Shown piece by piece: positions 7,416-12,973 of a stretch of 12,973 nucleotides of DNA (its first letter is position 1; each line of letters begins with the position of its first letter). This DNA comes from GCA-2724215 sp015660315 (lineage in GTDB: Bacteria > Latescibacterota > UBA2968 > UBA8231). The translations under genes were made by a program, and so were the position numbers. The DNA is taken from contig JAPYQE010000181.1 in NCBI GenBank assembly GCA_029941315.1, forward strand, positions 1-12,973, written 5' to 3'. The notes under the pieces are model-generated. The model did not search any database, was not told the DNA's origin, and saw nothing but the letters and a program-made list of their open reading frames with translations.

Positions 7416-7444
7416 ATAAAAGACCATTGCAGATCTACGGTCAA
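7416..7444 (-). promoter_or_regulatory. Probable promoter of the small gene-PhyH 2 unit
   Basis: On the minus strand TTGACC (7444-7439) and TTTTAT (7421-7416) are separated by exactly 17 bp. The start would fall near 7409, giving a leader of about 58 bases. CGCTTGACC around the -35 is identical to the -35 region of the mannonate dehydratase-family gene (9359-9351). A small hairpin GGGG-N5-CCCC (7379-7391) lies in the leader. Confidence 0.5.
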
Positions 7445-7469
7445 GCGGCTGCGGATATTCTGTTGTTTG

Positions 7470-8300
7470 TTATTCCTCGTCCATTCGGCTGAAACCCTCG
7501 CTGCGCTTGCGCGCGCGGGTAATCTGGAAATCGAGTGATTCGATGTCGAGTGCCTGTAGGATACTTGCTTCGAGCGCGTTATAATCGCCGCCGGGGCGGT
7601 TTAAGCACATCGGCTCCTGCAGCGAGACGACCTTGTTGTTCATAAAGCGGATGCGGCCCGAGGGGTTTTGCGACCGGGCGTGCAGTACGTAGGGGTGCAG
7701 GATGATCACGTCGCCGGTGCCGGCGGTCATTTCGCGGAAATCCTCGCACTCTTGCACCAACTTGCCGAAGGGGTGGGTGTGGTGCAGGCCCTCCGGATGG
7801 GCGCGCAGTTCACGGCAGATGGGCGCCACCGAGTCAGGCGCGAAAAAGGTGCCGCCGCTTTGCGGTCCGATATCGCGCCAGACCACCAGGCACAAGAGCG
7901 CCTGTTCGGGGCTGTCGAGGAAGTGGCGGAAAAACCAGCCGTCCTTATGCCAGCCGGGGCGATCGGGGCTCGGGCCTTGCCAGGGCTCGTCGGCGCCGAG
8001 GTTGTAGTTGAGGTTGAATCCATTGGAGAAAAAACGGGTGCGCTCGTCGATCTTATCTTCGCCGCCCAATAGTTCGCAGATAGCATCCCAGGCGATGGGC
8101 GAGGCTTCGGGGATGGGAATGGTGCGGGTACTTGCCGCGAAGCCGTTGGTATCGTCGGGTATGGTGCTCGGGTCGGATTCGTCGATGCCGGTCCGTGCAA
8201 AATAATCCGCCACCCATTCCTCGCACATCTTCGCGGGTAGTGCGCCTTTGAGATGGACCATATGATGTTGTAAGAATTCTTCGCGAATCTTCATTGTCAT
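7470..8300 (-). CDS. PhyH-family Fe(II)/2-oxoglutarate oxygenase (PhyH 3)
   Basis: Soluble 276-residue phytanoyl-CoA dioxygenase family member. The iron site is complete: H118-K-D120 in PGWHKDGWFF, distal H207 in HPYVLHARS, and R216 or R218 for 2-oxoglutarate. The segment GGTFFAPDSV (149-158) lies between, as in the family. It is expected to be catalytically active; the substrate is unknown. The ATG at 8300 follows the TAA of the upstream mannonate dehydratase-family gene with no base between (TAAATG). A second in-frame ATG at 8294 sits at a better distance from the weak GAG ribosome site, so either may be used. The abutting codons imply cotranscription and coupled translation with that dehydratase, which is the best clue that this oxygenase acts in sugar-acid metabolism. 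It is only distantly similar to the other three PhyH proteins here. Confidence 0.92.
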   Translation of the reverse strand: MTMKIREEFLQHHMVHLKGALPAKMCEEWVADYFARTGIDESDPSTIPDDTNGFAASTRTIPIPEASPIAWDAICELLGGEDKIDERTRFFSNGFNLNYNLGADEPWQGPSPDRPGWHKDGWFFRHFLDSPEQALLCLVVWRDIGPQSGGTFFAPDSVAPICRELRAHPEGLHHTHPFGKLVQECEDFREMTAGTGDVIILHPYVLHARSQNPSGRIRFMNNKVVSLQEPMCLNRPGGDYNALEASILQALDIESLDFQITRARKRSEGFSRMDEE

Positions 8301-9290
8301 TTACTCGTATGTTAGGTTTTGCGCTTGCATCATGCCGATCATATAACCGAAGGCAAAGATCTTGCCCTGCATGCCGTAGCCGCGGGTCGTCTCTGCGTCC
8401 TCGTCGCCCATTGTCGGCGAGTGGTCGGGGCGGATCGGGCCTTCGAAGCCGGCGCGCGCATAGATTTCCAGCATGCGCGCCATATCGGTCGGGCCGTCGT
8501 CGTGGAAAGTTTCGGTAAATCGGGTGCCCGCCGTGCCCTCGACGTCGCGATAGTGAATAAAGTGGACCTTGCCCTGCTCGGTGAATTCGCGAGCGGCGGA
8601 GTAGATGTCGGCGCCCATGGCCTTGAAATTGCCCTGGCAGAAGGTGATGCCGTTGTTTGGGCTCGGCGCGATATTGAGCAGGCGGCGGTAGGCCTCGATG
8701 CTGACCATGATCTGGGCGGAGCCGCGATAGGGCGAGATCGGCGGGTCGTTAGGGTGGTAGCCCATGCGCACATTGGCCTTTTCAGCGACGGGCACGACGC
8801 GCTCTAAGAGCCAGGTCAGATTGTCCCACAACTCCTCTTCTGTCTGCGGTTCGTCTAAGGGTGGTTCGGCATTGGAGGCGGCGTAGTCGAATTGCGAAGA
8901 GATCGCGCCGCCGCGCGTCGGCACCCAATCGGTGCGGCTGCCGCCTTCGCCGAGGTTATAACACAGGACGGGGATGCCGGCTTTGCCCATAGCCTCGATG
9001 GCGGCGATATAGTTGAGCAGTTCTTCTTCTCGGCCCGGCGTGCCGCGGCGAATATGCTGGCCGGACACTATGGTCATCGTTTCATAGACCGGAAGAGTAA
9101 AGCCGACTTCGGCCCACTCGTCCTTTTGTTGTTGCATCGCGGCGGCGTATTGGTCGCGGCCGATGCCGTTAAGATTAGGCGCGGTTACGCAGGCGGTGAC
9201 GCCCATCTCTTTGCAAATCCTTACCCGTTCGGGATAATCGCTGGGGCTTTGGCCCAAGGTCATGGATAATTTGAAGGAGCCTTGTCGCAT
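8301..9290 (-). CDS. uxuA: Mannonate dehydratase (UxuA) family protein
   Basis: TIM-barrel protein of the UxuA family; the classic enzyme dehydrates D-mannonate to 2-keto-3-deoxygluconate in glucuronate catabolism, in the cytoplasm. Family motifs: MGYHPNDPP (176-184), NNGITFCQGNF (212-222), HFIHYRDVEG (243-252), the ETFHDDGPTDM block (260-270) and RPDHSPTM (287-294). The expected metal ligands are all present and spaced as in the family: H179, C218, H246 and D289. At 329 residues it is shorter than the E. coli enzyme (about 390), so specificity may differ. The start is secure: AAGGA (9302-9298) lies seven bases before the ATG. It leads a unit with PhyH 3 and is divergent from the TIM-barrel hydrolase-like gene. 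No other uronate-pathway gene is in the window. Family is firm; mannonate as the substrate is probable, not shown. Confidence 0.88.
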   Translation of the reverse strand: MRQGSFKLSMTLGQSPSDYPERVRICKEMGVTACVTAPNLNGIGRDQYAAAMQQQKDEWAEVGFTLPVYETMTIVSGQHIRRGTPGREEELLNYIAAIEAMGKAGIPVLCYNLGEGGSRTDWVPTRGGAISSQFDYAASNAEPPLDEPQTEEELWDNLTWLLERVVPVAEKANVRMGYHPNDPPISPYRGSAQIMVSIEAYRRLLNIAPSPNNGITFCQGNFKAMGADIYSAAREFTEQGKVHFIHYRDVEGTAGTRFTETFHDDGPTDMARMLEIYARAGFEGPIRPDHSPTMGDEDAETTRGYGMQGKIFAFGYMIGMMQAQNLTYE

Positions 9291-9327
9291 GTGTTGTTCC
9301 TTTTTTGAGGTGATAACCGCTGATCAG

Positions 9328-9356
9328 ATTTTCTGCAAAATCGCCCTTGGGGTCAA
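9328..9356 (-). promoter_or_regulatory. Probable promoter of the mannonate dehydratase-PhyH 3 unit
   Basis: On the minus strand TTGACC (9356-9351) and GAAAAT (9333-9328) are 17 bp apart, a 5 of 6 and 4 of 6 match to consensus. The transcript would start near 9321, about 30 bases before the ATG. The -35 region shares CGCTTGACC with the promoter of the small gene-PhyH 2 unit. Confidence 0.45.
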
Positions 9357-9380
9357 GCGCATTATCTGCAGACCTTGACC
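9351..9380. repeat. Inverted repeat GGTCAAG-N16-CTTGACC spanning the divergent -35 boxes
   Basis: GGTCAAG at 9351-9357 and CTTGACC at 9374-9380 are exact inverted copies with 16 bases between them. They contain the two outward-facing -35 hexamers of the divergent genes, so the symmetry may simply reflect two similar promoters. A dimeric regulator binding here could control both directions together. Confidence 0.45.
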
Positions 9381-9404
9381 ACGCTGCCTGCTGAGCGGTA
9401 TTTT
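9375..9404 (+). promoter_or_regulatory. Probable promoter of the TIM-barrel protein-methyltransferase unit
   Basis: TTGACC at 9375-9380 and TATTTT at 9399-9404 are 18 bp apart. The transcript would start near 9411 and the ATG at 9469 follows after a leader of about 58 bases. It is back-to-back with the leftward promoter of the mannonate dehydratase-family gene. Confidence 0.4.
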
Positions 9405-9468
9405 CACCGCGCGCGACGACCATTGCTCAGAGTTTAACAGGCCAACGCGGCTGAAGAGGAAGGTAGTT

Positions 9469-11049
9469 ATGAGCAAAACCCACGAGGTGATGTTTTATAC
9501 CGACGGGCGCCATACGAGCGTATATCTCTACGAGCCGCCGATGGGCGTTAAACAGTATGTCGAACCCATCGATGAATTGCTCGATCTCGGCATCGACACC
9601 GTCAGCTACGCGGTGGGCGATTGCAGCGTATTGCTCTACGATTCCAAAGTCGGCGAGCACTGGGGCCACAATGTCGATTTGACCGACCACGATATCTGGT
9701 GGCGGGCGGCACAAAACGCCAAGGCGATGATTGAGAGCGGCACCGATCCGCTGATGTTGGTGTGCGAGCACGCACAACGGCGCGGATTTAGCTTTTTGCC
9801 GCACCTGCTATTGAATATGCTGCACACACCGCACGATCGCGTCACAAACTGCCGGGTTGCCGATTTTACGACAGAGCACCCCGAATGGCGGGTCGGTGAG
9901 GAAGCAGATTATCTGCAAGCCCAATACGATAATCCCGAGCGATTGTCTTTTGCAGTCGATCAAGTGCGGGCAGACCGCTTGGCAGTGGTCGCAGAACTGC
10001 TCGGCGATTATCCGACAGACGGCATCGAGCTGAATATGAGCGATTATGCGCCGTTTATCGGCCGGGCGGAGGTTGCCGAGCACACAGAGACCTTGACCGA
10101 GTGGATGCGGGCGATACGCCAGGTCTGCGACGAGGCGGCAAACGCGCAGGGGCGGGCCAAGCGATTGGTGATTCGGATAGGTGCGACGCTTGCCGGCAAC
10201 AAGGCGATGGGGATGGATGTGGAAACCTGGATTAAAGAAGGCATTGTCGACGCGGTGATCGGCATGCAGATCGTCGGCGGTTTTGCAAACGATACGACCG
10301 GTTTGCAGGCGATGGTCGAGGCAGCGGCAGGCACACCAGTGCGGGTATTGGCGGGCATCGAATCGGCGAATCACCCGGAGCTTTCACGCCCCGTGGTGCG
10401 GGCCGCGGCGGCCAATGCCTATGCTGCGGGGGCGCAAGGCGTGTTGTTTCACACCTACTATCCCGCGCCTAAGCGCTATCCCTATGACGACGAGGCGACG
10501 GGACGGCTGCGTTTTATGGGGTATCCGGATCTGTTGGCGGGTTTCGACAAGAAATATCGGCTCGGTCTGCCCTATAACGCGAATACGGCCCCGTCCTACG
10601 GATTGGCCGAACAATTACCTGCGCAATTGGCGTGTGCTGCACCGGCGCACGAATGCAGGCTGGAGGTCGGCGATGATGTGGCGGGGCGGGCGGCGGCGGG
10701 TGAGTTATGGCGCTGCGAGTTGCGGGTCTTGTTGCAACATCTGACCTATACAGACCGGGTCCGGTTGATCTGGAATGGCGAAGAGATACCCGAAGAAGCA
10801 TGGCGCAAAGCCGACTGGACCTACCAACTGCGGCCCCGGCCAGACTATGCAGTCGACGCCTACCGACTGCACGTGGATTTAAAGCAACTCCAGCGTTTGC
10901 CGCTAGTGGGGGTTAATAGACTAGGTGTGGAAGTGTTGGAGAAAGACGCGCAGTTGATCCATCCGGTGACGCTGGCCGATATAGAACTGATCGTCGAATA
11001 TCTGCCGCACCGCAACGCGTTGCGCGAAGATGAGGAGTATTTCGCTTGA
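9469..11049 (+). CDS. Glycoside-hydrolase-like TIM-barrel protein
   Basis: A 526-residue protein without signal peptide or membrane segment, hence probably cytoplasmic. Residues about 1-390 look like the (beta/alpha)8 barrel of uncharacterised glycosidase-like families (family 10-like or GHL10 type): the EHPEWRVG segment (136-143), then FAVDQVRADRLAVVAELL and DGIELNMSDYAPF (184-196), where such proteins carry strand-end acidic residues, then GMQIVGG, VRVLAGIES and GAQGVLFHTYYP on later strands. Residues about 400-526 read as a beta-rich accessory domain. AGGAAGG eight bases or so before the ATG supports the start. It leads a unit with the methyltransferase and is divergent from the mannonate dehydratase-family gene. 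Catalytic residues cannot be assigned with confidence, since the usual DGIELDF is DGIELNM here; activity on a glycoside is inference. Confidence 0.65.
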   Translation: MSKTHEVMFYTDGRHTSVYLYEPPMGVKQYVEPIDELLDLGIDTVSYAVGDCSVLLYDSKVGEHWGHNVDLTDHDIWWRAAQNAKAMIESGTDPLMLVCEHAQRRGFSFLPHLLLNMLHTPHDRVTNCRVADFTTEHPEWRVGEEADYLQAQYDNPERLSFAVDQVRADRLAVVAELLGDYPTDGIELNMSDYAPFIGRAEVAEHTETLTEWMRAIRQVCDEAANAQGRAKRLVIRIGATLAGNKAMGMDVETWIKEGIVDAVIGMQIVGGFANDTTGLQAMVEAAAGTPVRVLAGIESANHPELSRPVVRAAAANAYAAGAQGVLFHTYYPAPKRYPYDDEATGRLRFMGYPDLLAGFDKKYRLGLPYNANTAPSYGLAEQLPAQLACAAPAHECRLEVGDDVAGRAAAGELWRCELRVLLQHLTYTDRVRLIWNGEEIPEEAWRKADWTYQLRPRPDYAVDAYRLHVDLKQLQRLPLVGVNRLGVEVLEKDAQLIHPVTLADIELIVEYLPHRNALREDEEYFA

Positions 11050-11058
11050 GCGTTGTCG

Positions 11059-11706
11059 ATGCCGTTGACGGGAGACTTTGCCTTGATTGATCCACAAGAT
11101 CTAACAGCGCAATGTTTCGAGCGAGCCGAAGAAACCGCTGATGCCCTCTTTTACGAGCAACCGCGCAAAGTCGTGCATATCGACGCAGGGGCGATTGCGG
11201 CGTTGACTGGTTTTCTGGCCGAATATCTGGAGCCGGGCGGGCGCTATTTGGATTTGATGAGTAGTTGGCGTTCGCATTACCCGCCAGATCTAAATCCCGG
11301 CCATGTCACCGGCTTGGGCATGAACGCCGAGGAACTGGCGGATAATCCGCAATTAGATCAATGGTTGGTGCACAATTTGAACGCCGCGCCGGAACTGCCC
11401 TTTGCGAATCAGTTATTTGACGCGGTCACTTGCACCGTCTCGGTGCAATATATGACTCGACCTTTGGCAATCTTTCGCGAAGTAAACCGGGTGCTCAAAC
11501 CGGGAGCCCCGTTTATTCTCAGTTTTTCTAATCGCTGTTTCCCGCAAAAAGCCATAGCGCTGTGGTTGGCCATGGATGATGTGCAACATGTCGAGTTGGT
11601 CGAAAGTTATTTCGGCGAAAATTGGTGTGATATCCGCACACGGGACTGCCCCACGCAAGCGGATCCTCTCTATATCGTCTGGGCGCGGCGGGTGCGCATA
11701 GATTGA
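11059..11706 (+). CDS. Class I SAM-dependent methyltransferase
   Basis: Soluble methyltransferase of the Methyltransf_11 type, 215 residues. Instead of the glycine-rich motif I it has YLDLMSSWRSHYP (63-75), known from a branch of these proteins that has D-L-x-S-S-W followed by SHLP or SHYP. The other motifs are standard: GLGMNAEEL (86-94, the second-strand region), FDAVTCTVSVQYM (121-133) and IFREVNRVLKPGAPFI (139-153). The N-terminal FYEQPRKVVHID (31-42) is also shared by that branch. The frame opens at a TTG at 11053; the ATG at 11059 is preferred, nine bases after the stop of the TIM-barrel gene, so the two are cotranscribed. The acceptor is unknown. It ends four bases from the convergent PhyH 4 gene with no terminator between. 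Confidence 0.85.
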   Translation: MPLTGDFALIDPQDLTAQCFERAEETADALFYEQPRKVVHIDAGAIAALTGFLAEYLEPGGRYLDLMSSWRSHYPPDLNPGHVTGLGMNAEELADNPQLDQWLVHNLNAAPELPFANQLFDAVTCTVSVQYMTRPLAIFREVNRVLKPGAPFILSFSNRCFPQKAIALWLAMDDVQHVELVESYFGENWCDIRTRDCPTQADPLYIVWARRVRID

Positions 11707-11710
11707 CGAC

Positions 11711-12604
11711 TTATGAGGTTTCGGTCGGCAGAAAAGTCTCCGGCCACTGCGGCTGATAGTCGCTCTCAAAAAGCCAGTCGAAATCGTCGGGCGCGATATG
11801 CGCGCGATCCGGGTGCAGTTGCGCGCGCAGTTTGGGGAAGAAGTCGATTACTCCGTCGCGCTGATTTTTCGGCAGCCCGCAAGATACGCCCTCGGCGATC
11901 CACGAGGTGCCCATCGCCTTGCGCGGCACACTGTCTTCGTTCTGCCAGGCCGAGTGCAGGCCGGCGCTGCAAAGGACCAGAATCTGACCGCGCTTGGCGC
12001 CGAAGGGAGTGGGTTCGCATGCAGACCAGGGCGTGTCGATTAGATCGGGCACGTGCTCGGGGAAGGCGGTCGCGGTATCGGGGACCGGGACTGGTCGCAA
12101 ACCGTGCACGCGCGGTAGCTTGGCTTTGTGTTCGGATGTGAGGACTTTGCTCCAGTGCGCCATGATCGGCCGATGGCTGCCGGGCAGGATGCGCATCGCG
12201 CCGCGGTCGGTGGGCACGTCGTTGAGCCAAAACCACAGCTCGGCCCGCATCCGGCGGGGGGTGGCTTCGAAATCTTCCAATGTAGCCTGAATATCGGTGT
12301 GGCAGCCGCGTGCCCATTGCTCTTTATAATCGCCATAGGGCGGCTCGGACGGCGCGCGTTCATGCGGGGCTAAACCCCACCATAAATGCACGGTATTGGC
12401 ACGCAATACTTTTTGGGCGACCTGCTCGAAAAACGGGTGCTGGATTATGTCGATATAATCCGGGTCTTCGTAGGGCGGTTGGCTATTTTGTTTTAGGCGG
12501 TCCCAGGCGGCTTCCGCTCGATCCAATTCTTTTTCAGTAAAGGGACTGTCAATCGTTACTGCCCCTTGTTCTTCATATGCGGTCAATTGTGCGTCGGTGA
12601 TCAT
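11711..12604 (-). CDS. PhyH-family Fe(II)/2-oxoglutarate oxygenase (PhyH 4)
   Basis: Soluble 297-residue phytanoyl-CoA dioxygenase family protein. Iron ligands are H102-T-D104 in ARGCHTDIQATLE and distal H217 in CSAGLHSAWQN, with R228 eleven residues later for 2-oxoglutarate; GAMRILPGSHRP (135-146) is the typical connecting segment. It is therefore likely active, on an unknown substrate. Between the two halves, residues about 147-205 form a longer insert than in PhyH 2 and 3. GGGAG ten bases before the ATG at 12604 supports the start, and an extended -10 lies further upstream. It is a single gene converging with the methyltransferase, their stops only four bases apart, so the two transcripts probably overlap at their 3' ends. 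Confidence 0.91.
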   Translation of the reverse strand: MITDAQLTAYEEQGAVTIDSPFTEKELDRAEAAWDRLKQNSQPPYEDPDYIDIIQHPFFEQVAQKVLRANTVHLWWGLAPHERAPSEPPYGDYKEQWARGCHTDIQATLEDFEATPRRMRAELWFWLNDVPTDRGAMRILPGSHRPIMAHWSKVLTSEHKAKLPRVHGLRPVPVPDTATAFPEHVPDLIDTPWSACEPTPFGAKRGQILVLCSAGLHSAWQNEDSVPRKAMGTSWIAEGVSCGLPKNQRDGVIDFFPKLRAQLHPDRAHIAPDDFDWLFESDYQPQWPETFLPTETS

Positions 12605-12649
12605 CGTTGTCGGTCTCCCGAGGCATAAGGCCCTAATAAATAAAGAGAT

Positions 12650-12658
12650 ATATTACCA
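12650..12658 (-). promoter_or_regulatory. Possible extended -10 promoter of PhyH 4
   Basis: On the minus strand TGG-TAATAT (12658-12650) makes an extended -10 with 4 of 6 consensus bases in the hexamer, about 45 bp upstream of the ATG. No good -35 lies at the right distance. The call rests on this element alone. Confidence 0.25.
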
Positions 12659-12703
12659 CAGATCCTTCGGCAAATCTAATCAACAACCCTTAACTGATCA
12701 GAG

Positions 12704-12973
12704 ATGGCAGTCGGTCTCATTGGTATTGGCCAAGATATAACAGATCGGGTTAAAGCGACAGCAGAGATTACCAAGCTCAATTCAGAGCTAGAGGAAAGAA
12801 TGGCTAAACGCAACGGGGAGTTGGAGGTTACGAATCGCGAATTGGAGTCATTTCCATGCTCGGTTTCCCATGACTTGCGATCCCCATTAAGGGCGATCCA
12901 TGGTTTTAGTGAGATTATTTATAGAATATACAGACTCTTTGCCTAAGGATGTATTAAATTATATAGGGCATGT
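12704..12973 (+). pseudogene. Histidine kinase remnant (PAS end plus HisKA), truncated and frameshifted
   Basis: The reading begins in the last strand of a PAS/PAC sensor domain (LIGIGQDITDR, residues 5-15), continues through a coiled-coil linker (LNSELEERMAKRNGELEVTNRELE) and enters a HisKA dimerisation domain with the phospho-acceptor H56 in SVSHDLRSPLRAIHGFSE. A TGA lies two codons before the ATG, so the PAS domain proper is missing. The frame ends at a TAA at 12944-12946, but the neighbouring frame from about 12921 reads IEYTDSLPKDVLNYIG, the expected HisKA continuation, showing a one-base shift near 12920. The stretch is visibly richer in A and T than the other genes, suggesting a foreign or decaying fragment. 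It continues past the right edge. A sequencing error could explain the shift but not the missing N-terminus. Confidence 0.65.

Noticed and set aside
1..12973. CRISPR arrays, insertion sequences, attachment sites, rRNA
   Set aside because: I looked for regularly spaced repeats, transposase motifs, terminal inverted repeats and rRNA-like stretches and saw none.

Overview
The window looks like a bacterial chromosome segment of moderately high GC, dense with catabolic and oxidative accessory genes. Four different phytanoyl-CoA dioxygenase (PhyH)-type Fe(II)/2-oxoglutarate oxygenases lie within 10 kb, beside a mannonate dehydratase-family protein, tandem aldo/keto reductases, a family 5 solute-binding lipoprotein and a glycoside-hydrolase-like TIM-barrel protein. 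That gene content recalls uncultured, often marine or host-associated, bacteria such as Latescibacterota, Poribacteria or Entotheonella. This is inference from gene content; there is no rRNA or marker gene here.

Layout, left to right. (1) 1-1691, minus strand: two aldo/keto reductases in one transcription unit, the second running off the left edge. (2) 1964-2770, plus: a membrane fatty acid hydroxylase/sterol desaturase, divergent from the reductases. (3) 2813-3622, minus: PhyH protein 1, whose expected HxD metal motif is altered. (4) 3623-4371: about 750 bp with no convincing gene, ending in a promoter for (5) 4372-6126, plus: an orphan ABC transporter solute-binding lipoprotein, closed by a strong symmetrical terminator at 6176-6217. 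(6) 6239-9290, minus: a block reading mannonate dehydratase-family protein, PhyH protein 3, then (from its own probable promoter) a 94-residue small protein and PhyH protein 2. Stop and start codons abut or nearly abut inside both pairs. (7) 9469-11706, plus: a TIM-barrel glycoside-hydrolase-like protein followed 9 bp later by a class I methyltransferase, divergent from block 6. (8) 11711-12604, minus: PhyH protein 4, tail-to-tail with the methyltransferase. (9) 12704-12973: an AT-richer, N-terminally truncated and frameshifted histidine kinase remnant.

How the genes may work together (inference): import of a solute by the lipoprotein, glycoside handling by the TIM-barrel protein, sugar-acid dehydration by the mannonate dehydratase-like enzyme, redox steps by the reductases and oxidative removal or modification of substituents by the PhyH enzymes would fit catabolism of a modified sugar or uronic acid. 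No substrate can be named from sequence alone, and no permease, kinase, aldolase or regulator is present in the window.
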